From Clostridia bacterium (GTDB lineage: Bacteria > Bacillota > Clostridia > Oscillospirales > Acutalibacteraceae): a DNA stretch of 60,908 bases. Position 1 is the stretch's first letter, and each line of letters begins with the position of its first letter. The notes below the pieces were generated by a model that was not told the DNA's origin, searched no databases, and saw nothing but the letters and a program-made list of their open reading frames with translations. This document shows positions 8,475 through 17,612 of the stretch, one piece after another. Where the stretch lies: positions 81,261 to 142,168 of the forward strand of contig JAFYVN010000010.1 in the NCBI GenBank assembly GCA_017549105.1. Reading direction: 5' to 3'. Made by a program: the position numbers and the translations under genes.

Positions 8475-10223
8475 ATGAATACATTTGCTATCGAAAAAGA
8501 CGGATTTAAACTCAACGGTGAGGATTTCAGAATCATTGCCGGAGCTATCCATTATTTCAGAGTCCCTGCTGAATATTGGCGTGACAGACTCATCAAGCTC
8601 AAAGCTTGCGGCTTCAATACCGTTGAAACCTATGTTGCCTGGAATCTTCACGAACCCAAAGAGGGTGTTTACGATTATTCCGATATGCTCGATATCGAAA
8701 AATTCCTCGATATCGCTGCTGAACTCGGCCTCTATGCCATTGTCCGTCCCGGTCCGTACATCTGCTCAGAATGGGATTTCGGCGGTCTGCCCTGGTGGCT
8801 TCTCAAGAACGATTCAATGGCGCTCCGCTGTATGGACAAGGATTATCTTGCAGCGGTTGACAGATTCTATGACGATTTCATTCCCAGAATCGCAAAGCAC
8901 CAGATAACAAAGGGCGGCAACGTCATCCTTGTTCAGGTCGAAAATGAATACGGCAGCTACGGTGACGACAGCGAATATATCCGCTACATCGCAAAGGGTA
9001 TTGCCGACAGAGGAATCGATGTTCCATTCTTCACCTCTGACGGTGCGGAATATCAGATGCTTACGGGCGGCACTGTTCCCGAAATCCACAAGACAGCAAA
9101 CTTCGGTTCAAGAGCAAAAGAGCAGTTTGCACGTCTTCGCGAATATCAGCCCGACGGACCTCTTATGTGTACCGAATTCTGGAACGGTTGGTTTGACCAT
9201 TGGACTGAGGAACACCATAGCCGTGACCCGCAGGATGCCGCAGATGCTATGGACGAAATCCTTTCAATGGGTGCAAGCCTTTCGGCTTATATGTTCCACG
9301 GTGGCACAAACTTCGGCTATATGAACGGTGCAAACGACTACGATGCATACGAGCCGACCATTTCGAGCTATGACGACGATGCTCCCGTTAACGAAAACGG
9401 TGAGCTTACCGAAAAATACTATAAATTCAGAGAAGTTATTTCAAAATACGCACCCATCCCCGATGTTGAAATGCCTGCTCCCATAAAAAAGAAAAAGTAC
9501 GGTGATATTGAATTCACTCATTCTGCAAAGCTTTTTGATAACCTTGATGTTCTTTCGACTCCCGTTGAATCCGTTATGCCTTTGACAATGGAAAAGCTTG
9601 ACCAGGGTTACGGTTTTGTGCTTTACAAAGCAAATGTCAGAGGTCCCAGAGATCCGCAGAAGGTGCGCCTTCAGGATGTTCACGACAGAGGATATATCTA
9701 TCTTGACGGTGAATTTGTCGGTGTTCAGTACAGAAACGACAAGGAACCGCAGAATATTGTTGCAATCGAAGAGGGTGGCCAGGAGCTTGCTGTTCTCGTT
9801 GAGAATATGGGCAGAGTCAACTACGGTGCAAAGCTTAAGGATGCAAAGGGTATTACTCAGGGCATCGGCTTCGGCAACAACTTTGTTTATCATTGGACAA
9901 ACTATCCGCTCCCGCTTGATGACGTTTCGGGTGTTGATTTCAAAGAAGGAGTTCCCGCTTTTGACGGCACACCCGTTCTCCTTAAAGCTGAGTTTGAAGT
10001 TGACGAATGTTGCGATACCTTCGTGAAGCTTCCCGATTTCAAGAAGGGTATCATTATCGTTAATAACAGAGTTCTTTCAAGGCATTGGGAGGTTGGTCCT
10101 CAGCGCTCGGCTTACCTTCCCGCACCGTTCCTCAAGGAAGGCAAAAATGAAATCGTTGTTCTTGAACTCGAAGGCTATAAAAAGCCTGCCGTTCTTCTTG
10201 ATGACGAACCCGATTTAGGATAA
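8475..10223 (+). CDS. Beta-galactosidase, GH35
   Basis: Hydrolyses terminal beta-galactosyl residues. The 582-residue protein has the family signature ETYVAWNLHEP, the substrate loop RPGPYICSEWDFGGLPWWL, the acid/base Glu in QVENEYGSYG and the nucleophile Glu in CTEFWNGWFDHW. C-terminal beta domains (jelly-roll-like) cover about residues 380-580. No signal peptide is visible, so it acts in the cytoplasm on imported oligosaccharides. It sits between the degenerate phosphatase (18 nt) and the secreted GH92 enzyme (31 nt). Confidence 0.94.
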   Translation: MNTFAIEKDGFKLNGEDFRIIAGAIHYFRVPAEYWRDRLIKLKACGFNTVETYVAWNLHEPKEGVYDYSDMLDIEKFLDIAAELGLYAIVRPGPYICSEWDFGGLPWWLLKNDSMALRCMDKDYLAAVDRFYDDFIPRIAKHQITKGGNVILVQVENEYGSYGDDSEYIRYIAKGIADRGIDVPFFTSDGAEYQMLTGGTVPEIHKTANFGSRAKEQFARLREYQPDGPLMCTEFWNGWFDHWTEEHHSRDPQDAADAMDEILSMGASLSAYMFHGGTNFGYMNGANDYDAYEPTISSYDDDAPVNENGELTEKYYKFREVISKYAPIPDVEMPAPIKKKKYGDIEFTHSAKLFDNLDVLSTPVESVMPLTMEKLDQGYGFVLYKANVRGPRDPQKVRLQDVHDRGYIYLDGEFVGVQYRNDKEPQNIVAIEEGGQELAVLVENMGRVNYGAKLKDAKGITQGIGFGNNFVYHWTNYPLPLDDVSGVDFKEGVPAFDGTPVLLKAEFEVDECCDTFVKLPDFKKGIIIVNNRVLSRHWEVGPQRSAYLPAPFLKEGKNEIVVLELEGYKKPAVLLDDEPDLG

Positions 10224-10254
10224 TTCATTCCGAATAAAAAGGGGAGAGAGAAAC

Positions 10255-12516
10255 ATGTGGAAAATAATCAGAGTTTTTGTGGCAGTTCTTCTTTCGTTTG
10301 AAACAATGTTTACCGGTATAATAAACGGTGTAAGCTTTAATAACGATATTGAAATGCCCGAAGTTGTTGCGGGTGAATACGGAAAATATGTTGACCCGTT
10401 CATCGGTACGGGCGGTACTCCCTGGACCTGTGGCATGCTCAGTCCGGCTGCAACCGTTCCCTTCGGAGCGGTCAGACTCGGACCCGACACAAGCTTTGTT
10501 GGCGGTATTTACATAACCAAGCTGAACACATCGGGTTATTACTATGAGCAGGGCCACATCAAAGGCTTCAGCCACTCAAGGCTTTCGGGCACGGGTGCCG
10601 AGGACTATTCCCATTTCAGAGTAACACCCGTCAGCGGCAACGGTAAGGTTGCCGTTATGCCTTATTCACACGATAAAGAAACCGCTTCTCCCGGCTACTA
10701 TGCGGTTTATCTTCCCACGGTCGGCTGTCTTGCCGAGATGACAGCGGATACCCGCACCGGTGTTCACCGCTACAGCTTCTTTGACTCCGACGATGCACGT
10801 CTTTATATTGACGTTACAAGCGGTTCGGCGCAGGAAGATTCCTATGACGGTTATGTTGAATTCGACGAGAAAACCGGCATTATAACGGGCGGATGCGTTA
10901 TCGACGGTCAGTTTTCGGGCAGGTCTGACGGACTTCCTGCATATTTTGCCGCAGTAACAAGCAAACCCGTTGTTTCCTACGAAGTAAAATCCGATGCAAC
11001 CGACTGCGGTATTGACCTCAACTTTGGCAATCTCAAAAATGAGAGCGTTGAAATCAAGGTCGGTATCAGCTATGTCAGCGTGGAAAATGCGTTGCTTAAT
11101 CTTAATACCGAAACAGACGGCAAGTGGTTTGACGGTGTGTATAAAAACGCAGTTGAAGAGTGGGAAGCCCGACTTTCTTCAATAAAAATTGATTCTGACG
11201 GTGAAACTAAAACCGAATTTTATACTGCGCTTTATCATTCAATGCTTATGCCGACCGATTTCACCGATGTCAACGGTGAATATCTGGGATTTGACAAAGA
11301 GACCCATGTTGCAGACGGTTTCACTTACAGAACAGATATGTCGCTCTGGGATACAGTAAGAACGACCAACCCGCTTTACACTCTCATTGCCGAGGAGATT
11401 CAGGTTGACTGTCTCAAGAGCCTTGTGAACATGGCTGAGCAGGGCGCAGGTGTTATTCCCAGATGGCCTATGGGCGCAGGCTACACAGGCTCGATGATAG
11501 GCGATGCCGCAAACATTATGATTGCCGAGAGCTATCTTAAGGGTATCACCGATTTTGATGCTGAAGCGGCACTTGAATTTATGAAATACACGTCCGAAAA
11601 TGCAGTTAATAAGGACGGCAGAGATTATATCAATGAATATAACAAATACGGTTATGTTCCCCAGGATATTGAAGGGGTCAACAAATCCGTCAGCCGTACT
11701 CTTGAATATGCCTGGGCAGATGCAGCAATTGCTTCGCTCGCCAAAGCGCTCGGTAAGGATGACGATGCCGAAAAATACGGTGCGAAGTCGATGTACTATA
11801 AGAATGTTTTCAATCCCGAAACCAAGTATTTCCAGGCAAGAAATACCGACGGAAGTTTCGTCTGGAATTTCAGTCCCTATATAACAACATTCTATGATGC
11901 TGTTATGATAAAGAAATTTGCCGACTGCTATTGCGAAGGAAGTGCAAGGCAGTGGAGATGGAATGTTTTCCACGATATTGACGGTATGATTGAACTTTTC
12001 GGCTCTGAGGAATATTTCGTCAGCGAGCTTGAAGACTTTATGGAGGATGCATCTCTCACAAGAGCGGCGATTGACCCCGGCGACGGCTGGTGGGTAGGTA
12101 ATCAGCACGATATCCATACTCCTTATCTTTTCAGCAATGCAGGCAGACCCGACCTCACCCAGAAGTGGGTGCGCTGGACGCTTGATAACCGTTTCAGCAC
12201 CGATATAAACGGTCTTGACGGTAACGATGACGGCGGCACTCTCAGTGCGTGGTATGTGTTCTCATCAATCGGATTCTATCCTCTTGCGGGAAGCGATAAA
12301 TACTGGATCGGTTCACCTTGCGTGGATAAGGCCGAAATAAAGCTTTCAAACGGAAACATTCTCAATGTTACCGCGAAAAATCAGAATGCAGATAATGTTT
12401 ATGTCAAGTCCGTTACTCTCAACGGTGAAAAGCTTAACGGTTGCTATGTAACCCATGCTCAGCTTACAGGCGGCGGCAACCTTGTTTTTGAAATGAGTGC
12501 AACACCGACAGAATAA
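10255..12516 (+). CDS. Secreted GH92 alpha-mannosidase family protein with Glu-to-Gln acid position
   Basis: 753 residues. An N-terminal hydrophobic segment (about residues 5-25) suggests export. GH92 hallmarks are clear: YVDPFIGTGG, PFGAVRLGPDT, the GHIKGFSHSRLSGTGAEDY segment and the C-terminal GLDGNDDGGTLSAWYVFSS-type motif with the calcium/base Asp pair at 658-659. GH92 enzymes are calcium-dependent exo-alpha-mannosidases. At the usual general-acid position, normally N-E-P, this protein has N-Q617-H. A Glu-to-Gln change here is known from a GH92 enzyme that cleaves mannose-1-phosphate-mannose links, where no acid is needed. The substrate may therefore be a mannosyl phosphodiester. Confidence 0.92.
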   Translation: MWKIIRVFVAVLLSFETMFTGIINGVSFNNDIEMPEVVAGEYGKYVDPFIGTGGTPWTCGMLSPAATVPFGAVRLGPDTSFVGGIYITKLNTSGYYYEQGHIKGFSHSRLSGTGAEDYSHFRVTPVSGNGKVAVMPYSHDKETASPGYYAVYLPTVGCLAEMTADTRTGVHRYSFFDSDDARLYIDVTSGSAQEDSYDGYVEFDEKTGIITGGCVIDGQFSGRSDGLPAYFAAVTSKPVVSYEVKSDATDCGIDLNFGNLKNESVEIKVGISYVSVENALLNLNTETDGKWFDGVYKNAVEEWEARLSSIKIDSDGETKTEFYTALYHSMLMPTDFTDVNGEYLGFDKETHVADGFTYRTDMSLWDTVRTTNPLYTLIAEEIQVDCLKSLVNMAEQGAGVIPRWPMGAGYTGSMIGDAANIMIAESYLKGITDFDAEAALEFMKYTSENAVNKDGRDYINEYNKYGYVPQDIEGVNKSVSRTLEYAWADAAIASLAKALGKDDDAEKYGAKSMYYKNVFNPETKYFQARNTDGSFVWNFSPYITTFYDAVMIKKFADCYCEGSARQWRWNVFHDIDGMIELFGSEEYFVSELEDFMEDASLTRAAIDPGDGWWVGNQHDIHTPYLFSNAGRPDLTQKWVRWTLDNRFSTDINGLDGNDDGGTLSAWYVFSSIGFYPLAGSDKYWIGSPCVDKAEIKLSNGNILNVTAKNQNADNVYVKSVTLNGEKLNGCYVTHAQLTGGGNLVFEMSATPTE

Positions 12517-12527
12517 AGCGGGTATTC

Positions 12528-12556
12528 TTGACTGCTTATGTATATTAATATATAAT
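12528..12556 (+). promoter_or_regulatory. Internal sigma-A promoter before the CBM9-like gene
   Basis: TTGACT at 12528-12533 and TATAAT at 12551-12556, 17 nt apart, lie in the 70-nt gap after the GH92 gene. This gives the three downstream genes their own transcript in addition to read-through. Confidence 0.65.
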
Positions 12557-12586
12557 ATCAGACAATAAATCTACGGAGGTAATACT

Positions 12587-13207
12587 TTGGAATATATTGC
12601 TCCGATTTTCGTTTCTGCTGCCGAGGCGAAGGATTTTCCTGTTGCGGCGATTGATTCGTTTATGTGGGATGTCAACGGCTGTAAACCCGAAAGCTATGCA
12701 GCGATGTTTGCTGTTGAAGGTGAAGGGATTCACGCCCTTCTGTGGTCGTTCGAAGAGGATATCCGATGCGAATGCACAAAGCGTGATGACCCCGTTTATA
12801 CCGACAGTTGCCTTGAAATTTTCCTTATGCCTGTTGAAGGTGACAAACGCTATGTCAATTTTGAAGTGAACCCCAAGGGTGTTTATCTTTCTCAGATAGG
12901 TACCTGCCGTGAGGACAGGGTGTTCATAAAAGAGCTTAGCGACCTTGAACCCGTTATTCATCCTATGGAAATTGAGGAGGACGGTAAAAAAGCCTGGGGA
13001 TATGAAATAATTATCTCCGAAAGCTTTATTTCTGACCTTTATCAGACCGATTTCAGAATAGGAGAAACAACAATAAAAGGTAATTTCTATAAATGTGCCG
13101 ACGGTGCAATGCTGCCTCATTACGGCTCACATTTCCCTGTTGCAACAGAAAATCCTGATTTTCACAGACCCGAATTTTTCGGAACCATCTCATTCAGAAA
13201 GGCTTGA
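12587..13207 (+). CDS. Carbohydrate-binding family 9-like protein
   Basis: 206 residues, beginning with TTG 6 nt after a perfect GGAGGT; no ATG is better placed. The sequence fits the CBM9-like domain: DDPVYTDSCLEIF, NFEVNPKGVY, GNFYKCADG, PHYGSHFPV and the final FHRPEFFGTISF. Such single-domain proteins often accompany glycoside hydrolases. There is no signal peptide or catalytic domain, so it probably binds a sugar or oligosaccharide in the cytoplasm. It lies 6 nt before the kinase gene. Confidence 0.8.
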   Translation: MEYIAPIFVSAAEAKDFPVAAIDSFMWDVNGCKPESYAAMFAVEGEGIHALLWSFEEDIRCECTKRDDPVYTDSCLEIFLMPVEGDKRYVNFEVNPKGVYLSQIGTCREDRVFIKELSDLEPVIHPMEIEEDGKKAWGYEIIISESFISDLYQTDFRIGETTIKGNFYKCADGAMLPHYGSHFPVATENPDFHRPEFFGTISFRKA

Positions 13208-13213
13208 ATTATA

Positions 13214-14341
13214 ATGGAAAACGTAAAAAATATAAATGAACTTCTCAGCGTGTTCAGTTTCAGCGGCGAATTTGAAAAATTTTCTCAGCTTCATGACGGA
13301 CACATCAACAACACCTTCAGATTTGATTTCCGTGAAGCTGACGGCTCAGTCAACAGATATCTTGTTCAGGAAGTCAACACCTATGTTTTCAAGGACTATG
13401 ACGGTCTTATGAAGAATGTTATGGGCGTTACTGCTTTTATGCAGAAGAAGGTTGCCGAAAACGGCGGTGACGTTAAAAGAGAATGCCTCACAGTTATCCC
13501 CACAACCGAAGGTAAACCCTATTACCTTGACGGTGAGGGCAGATGCTGGAGATGTTATAACTTCATTTACGATACCCATTCTTGCCAGTTTGTTGACTGC
13601 GCAGAAACCTTCTATAAGGCTGCGAAGGCTTTCGGTAAATTCCAGAATATGCTTGCAGATTACCCCATCGATTCTCTCAGCGAAACAATTCCCAATTTCC
13701 ACAACACAGTTTCAAGATTTGCCGATTTCAAAAAGGCTGTTGCGGATAACCTTTCGGGCAGAGCAGATCAGGTTAAGGAAGAAATCGATTTTGTGCTCGC
13801 AAGAGAAAAGGATTGCTCCGTGCTTCTTGACCTTGTTGCAGAGGGCAAGCTTCCTCTCCGCGTAACTCATAACGACACAAAGCTCAACAATGTTATGTTT
13901 GATAACGAAACCAACGAAGGCATCTGCGTTGTTGACCTTGACACAGTTATGCCCGGACTTTCGCTCTACGATTTCGGTGACAGTATCCGTTTTGGTGCAA
14001 ATACTGCTGCAGAGGATGAAAAAGACGTTTCAAAGGTATCGCTCAGTCTTGAGTTTTTCAAGGCGTATGCGCTTGGTTATCTTTCAACCGCAGGCGAGAG
14101 CCTTGTCGCAGAGGAAATCAATCAGCTTGCATTCTCGTCAAAGCTTATGACCCTCGAATGCGGTATGCGTTTCCTCGGTGACTTCATCAACGGTGATGTT
14201 TATTTCAAAACCGAATATCCTGAACACAATCTCGTCAGAAGCCGCACTCAGTTTGCACTTGTTGCCGATATGGAAAAGAAGATGGCTCAGATGCAGGAGG
14301 CTGTTGCAGACTGTTGCCGTGAACTCGGAATCGAGAAATGA
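13214..14341 (+). CDS. Aminoglycoside-phosphotransferase-fold sugar kinase, N-acetylhexosamine 1-kinase-like
   Basis: 375 residues with the APH/choline-kinase fold. GHINNTFRF forms the nucleotide loop, VTHNDTKLNNVMF contains the catalytic Asp (HxDxxxxN type) and VVDLDTVMPG carries the metal-binding Asp. The combination resembles NahK, which phosphorylates GlcNAc or GalNAc at C1 for entry to UDP-HexNAc metabolism. The neighbouring GH35 and GH92 enzymes fit use of host-type glycans. No galacto-N-biose phosphorylase is present in the window, so the exact substrate is inferred. It overlaps the next gene by 4 nt. Confidence 0.82.
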   Translation: MENVKNINELLSVFSFSGEFEKFSQLHDGHINNTFRFDFREADGSVNRYLVQEVNTYVFKDYDGLMKNVMGVTAFMQKKVAENGGDVKRECLTVIPTTEGKPYYLDGEGRCWRCYNFIYDTHSCQFVDCAETFYKAAKAFGKFQNMLADYPIDSLSETIPNFHNTVSRFADFKKAVADNLSGRADQVKEEIDFVLAREKDCSVLLDLVAEGKLPLRVTHNDTKLNNVMFDNETNEGICVVDLDTVMPGLSLYDFGDSIRFGANTAAEDEKDVSKVSLSLEFFKAYALGYLSTAGESLVAEEINQLAFSSKLMTLECGMRFLGDFINGDVYFKTEYPEHNLVRSRTQFALVADMEKKMAQMQEAVADCCRELGIEK

Positions 14342-14676
14342 ACAGCCGTGAAATCCTGACTGAAACCGAATTCAAAGCGCGCTATCTGCGTTGGAGAATA
14401 AAAAACGATATCGGTATGATTATGCCGCAGGACGAAGATATTGATGATTATGCTTCGGTTTATCCCATGCCTGATTTCGATTATGTTCACACCCAATCTC
14501 TTGCAGATGAAAACGGAGATCTGATAACTCTTCTCAAAGGCAATGTTCATCTGAGCGCCTGGCAGACAAGGAATCATAAAAAGCCGAGGGACTTCGATTT
14601 TTATCTCGTGCTGAAAACACTTACGGATTCGCCCGAGGTTGAACCGTTTCCGATGGGATATATAGTTATTGACTAA
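14338..14676 (+). CDS. Small unknown protein, last gene of the glycan locus
   Basis: 112 residues, acidic, rich in Asp and aromatic residues, with no membrane segment or recognised motif (contains WQTRNHKKPRDFDFYLV). Its start overlaps the kinase stop by 4 nt (ATGA), so it is translationally coupled to it, and a terminator follows directly. Function unknown. Confidence 0.7.
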   Translation: MNSREILTETEFKARYLRWRIKNDIGMIMPQDEDIDDYASVYPMPDFDYVHTQSLADENGDLITLLKGNVHLSAWQTRNHKKPRDFDFYLVLKTLTDSPEVEPFPMGYIVID

Positions 14677-14678
14677 AC

Positions 14679-14716
14679 AAAAAAGGGACTGTTGAAAAAC
14701 AGTCCCTTGATTTTTT
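14679..14716. terminator. Bidirectional terminator between the glycan locus and kdgK
   Basis: An 11-bp stem (AAGGGACTGTT / AACAGTCCCTT) with a 4-nt loop, A-rich on the left and TTTTTT on the right. It serves the two converging operons. Confidence 0.85.
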
Positions 14717-14720
14717 GCGT

Positions 14721-15743
14721 TTATCTCTGAACTCTGCCCGAGCCGTCGCCGCCTGCGAGCTTTTCAACTTCAGCAACGCTCACTCTGTTGAAGTCGCCCT
14801 CAACCGAATGCTTGAGTGCTGAAGCAGCTACGGCAAATTCAATTGCCTCCTGAGTGGTTTTGCCACTGAGAAGTGCATAAATCAGTCCACCGCCAAAGCT
14901 GTCGCCACCGCCAACTCTGTCAACGATGTGAAGGTGATATTCCTTCGAGAAGCAGTAGTTTTCGCCGTCGTAGAGCATACCTGCCCAATCGTTGTCACTT
15001 GCGGAAATTGAGGTTCTGAGAGTGATTGCAACCTTCTCAAAGCTGAATTTGTCGGCAAGCTGTTTTGCAACCGACTTGTAGCCCTCTTTGTTGAGCTTAC
15101 CGCCGTAGATATCGGTGTTTTCTGCTTCGATGCCGAAAACATCCTTTGCATCCTCTTCGTTTGAAATGCAGACATCAACATACTTGCAAAGCTCGCTCAT
15201 AGCCTCTCTTGCTTCGGCTCTTGTCCAGAGCTTGCCTCTGTAGTTGAGGTCGCACGAAATCTTAACGCCCTTTGCCTTTGCTGCAATGCAAGCCTGCTTG
15301 CAGATTTCAACAAGATTTGCGCCGAGAGCGGGAGTGATGCCTGTGAAATGGAACCAGTCTGCGCCCTCAAAGATTGCATCCCAGTCAAAATCTTCGGGAG
15401 ATGATTCCTGGATAGCAGAATGAGCTCTGTCATAGATGCAGACGCTGCCTCTCTGCGATGCACCTTTTTCAAGGAAATATATGCCTACTCTGTCGCCACC
15501 GCGAACGATTTTTGAAGTGTCAACACCGAAATAACGGAGTGAATTGACAGCCGCCTGACCGATTGCGTGAGCGGGGAGCTTTGTTACGAATGCCGAATCA
15601 AAGCCGTAGTTTGCGAGTGAAACGGAGACATTTGCTTCACCGCCGCCAAAAGTAGCCTGAAGCTGGTCATCCTGGAAGAAACGGTAATATCCGTTGGGTG
15701 CAAGGCGAAGCATAATTTCGCCAAAGGTTACTACTCTTGCCAT
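14721..15743 (-). CDS. kdgK: 2-keto-3-deoxygluconate kinase
   Basis: Phosphorylates KDG to KDPG. The 340-residue protein is a PfkB-family kinase with FGEIMLRLAP at the N-terminus, the GGGEANVSVSLANYG substrate region and VGGGDSFGGGL with the catalytic Asp (usual form GAGD). It starts within the stop codon of the aldolase gene (TAATG), so expression is coupled. The downstream position of the aldolase substrate and the upstream mannonate dehydratase give the specificity. Confidence 0.9.
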   Translation of the reverse strand: MARVVTFGEIMLRLAPNGYYRFFQDDQLQATFGGGEANVSVSLANYGFDSAFVTKLPAHAIGQAAVNSLRYFGVDTSKIVRGGDRVGIYFLEKGASQRGSVCIYDRAHSAIQESSPEDFDWDAIFEGADWFHFTGITPALGANLVEICKQACIAAKAKGVKISCDLNYRGKLWTRAEAREAMSELCKYVDVCISNEEDAKDVFGIEAENTDIYGGKLNKEGYKSVAKQLADKFSFEKVAITLRTSISASDNDWAGMLYDGENYCFSKEYHLHIVDRVGGGDSFGGGLIYALLSGKTTQEAIEFAVAASALKHSVEGDFNRVSVAEVEKLAGGDGSGRVQR

Positions 15744-16384
15744 TATCCTCTTGCCTCCTTAACAATTTCAACCGACTGCTTGCAAAGTGCGATGATTTCA
15801 TCCCACTTCTGATTGTCGATGAGATCTGCGGTTACCATATATGAGCCGCCGCAAGCCGCGATGACGGGGCAAGCGAGATATTCACCGAGATTCTTGAGAG
15901 AAATACCACCTGTAGGCATAACCTTGAACATCGGGAACGGTGCGCTCATTGCCTTGATTTTGTCAAGACCGCCGCTCTGCTCTGCAGGGAAGAATTTGAG
16001 CACGTCAAGACCGAGTCTGTAAGCGGTGTGATAATCGGTGGGAGTGGTGCATCCCGCGTAGATGGGAACATTCTTTGACTGGCAGTACTTGACGATTTCT
16101 TCGTCAAGACCGGGGGTTACAATGAATTTTGCACCCGCTGCGATTGCTTCGTCAACCTGTGCGGTTGTGAGCACTGTGCCGGCGCCGACGAGCATTTCGG
16201 GCACGTTTTCGCTCATAAGCTTTATTGCCGTTGCCGCACCTGCCGCACGGAATGTGACCTCTGCAACGGGCACTCCGCCCTCAACGAGAGCCTTTGCGAG
16301 TGCAACGGAATCTCTCTCGGGATTGTTTAATTTGATAACCGGCACAACACCGATTGACATTATTTTTTCTGAAATAGCGTTCAT
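15743..16384 (-). CDS. eda: KDPG/KHG aldolase
   Basis: Splits 2-keto-3-deoxy-6-phosphogluconate to pyruvate and glyceraldehyde 3-phosphate. 213 residues, the usual size. Motifs are VAEVTFRA with the conserved Glu, GAGTVLTTAQVDEAI, FIVTPG, the Schiff-base Lys in VLKFFPAE and MPTGGIS. It lies 15 nt after uxuA and overlaps kdgK by one base, in one leftward operon. Confidence 0.93.
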   Translation of the reverse strand: MNAISEKIMSIGVVPVIKLNNPERDSVALAKALVEGGVPVAEVTFRAAGAATAIKLMSENVPEMLVGAGTVLTTAQVDEAIAAGAKFIVTPGLDEEIVKYCQSKNVPIYAGCTTPTDYHTAYRLGLDVLKFFPAEQSGGLDKIKAMSAPFPMFKVMPTGGISLKNLGEYLACPVIAACGGSYMVTADLIDNQKWDEIIALCKQSVEIVKEARG

Positions 16385-16399
16385 TGTTTATTCCTCCGA

Positions 16400-17446
16400 T
16401 TATTTATTTGCCTTCTCGCAGGCTTCAAAAAGTCCGTTGATATATGCCGCACCGAGCGCACGGTCATAGAGTCCGTAGCCGGGTTTACCTGTTTCGCCCC
16501 AGATCATTCTGCCGTGATCGGGTCTTACATAGCCGTCAAATCCCGTTTCAACAAGAGCTTTTGTGATATCATACATATCAAGGCTTCCGCAGTTTGAAAG
16601 ATGACCGCTTTCTTCAAAGCTGCCGTCTTCCATAATAAGGATGTTTCTCATATGCATAAATGCGATTCTGTCTGCTGCGCTGTATTTGCGTACCATCGCA
16701 ACAACGTCGTTTGATGCGGCGCAGCCGAGCGAGCCTGTGCAAAGACAAAGGCTGTTTGCGGGAGAGTCAACAATCGCAAGCATTCTGTCGAGGTTTTCTT
16801 CGTTGGTGATGATTCTGGGAAGACCGAAAATGGGATACGGGGGGTCATCGGGATGAATTGCCATTCTTACTTCGCATTCCTCTGCAACGGGGATAACCTT
16901 CTTAAGAAATCTTTCAAGATTTGCCCAGAGTCCTTCTTCACCTATTTCGCCGTAAGCGTTGATGAGTTCTCTGACTTCATCCTGGGTATAGCTTGAATCC
17001 CAGCCGGGGAGGTGAATGTCGTCCTTGAGAGGGTCAAGACCCTTCATCTGCTCCCAATACATAACAAGGCTTGTTGAGCCGTCGGGAGCTTTTTTATCGA
17101 GCTGGGTACGTGTCCAGTCGAAAACGGGCATAAAGTTATAGGTTACGCATTTAACGCCGTATTTGGCGCATCTGCGGATATTTTCGCAGTAAACTTCGAT
17201 GAGCTTGTCAACCTCGCCTCTGCCGAGCTTGATATCTTCGTGAACGGGTATTGATTCAACAACGTCAAAAACAAGACCGTTATCTTCACACTGTTTTGCC
17301 ATTTTTGCAATGCTTTCTTCGGGCCAGACTTCGCCGGGTTTAACATCGTAAACCGCACTTACAATGCTTTTCATATTGGGAATCTGACGGATATATTCGA
17401 GCGAAACGGGGTCGGAATCGCCATACCAGCGGAATGACATCTTCAT
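16400..17446 (-). CDS. uxuA: Mannonate dehydratase
   Basis: Dehydrates D-mannonate to KDG in glucuronate breakdown. 348 residues from ATG at 17446, which has AGGAGGCT at 7-14 nt upstream; an in-frame ATG 24 nt further up lacks a site. Family features include MKMSFRWYG at the start, NLERFLKKVIPVAEE, MAIHPDDPP, the Cys-containing LCLCTGSLG and VRPDHGRMIWGE near the end. It heads the uxuA-eda-kdgK operon. Glucuronate isomerase and fructuronate reductase are not in the window. Confidence 0.94.
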   Translation of the reverse strand: MKMSFRWYGDSDPVSLEYIRQIPNMKSIVSAVYDVKPGEVWPEESIAKMAKQCEDNGLVFDVVESIPVHEDIKLGRGEVDKLIEVYCENIRRCAKYGVKCVTYNFMPVFDWTRTQLDKKAPDGSTSLVMYWEQMKGLDPLKDDIHLPGWDSSYTQDEVRELINAYGEIGEEGLWANLERFLKKVIPVAEECEVRMAIHPDDPPYPIFGLPRIITNEENLDRMLAIVDSPANSLCLCTGSLGCAASNDVVAMVRKYSAADRIAFMHMRNILIMEDGSFEESGHLSNCGSLDMYDITKALVETGFDGYVRPDHGRMIWGETGKPGYGLYDRALGAAYINGLFEACEKANK

Positions 17447-17550
17447 AATTACAGCCTCCTGAAAAATCAAATTAATACATTCTAATTATATCACGAGTTT
17501 TTTTCAATAGCAATGAAATATTGTTGAATTAACAGTAAAATTTTAAGCAT

Positions 17551-17595
17551 AAAAAACCGACCGAAGAGCAAAATGCTTTCGGTCGGTTGCTTTTT
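17551..17595 (-). terminator. Terminator of the HPr gene
   Basis: An 11-bp stem (AACCGACCGAA / TTCGGTCGGTT) with an inner GCAAAATGC extension. On the minus strand it ends in a run of T, and it lies just downstream of the HPr stop. Confidence 0.85.
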
Positions 17596-17612
17596 TGTAA
17601 GTTAAAAATAAA

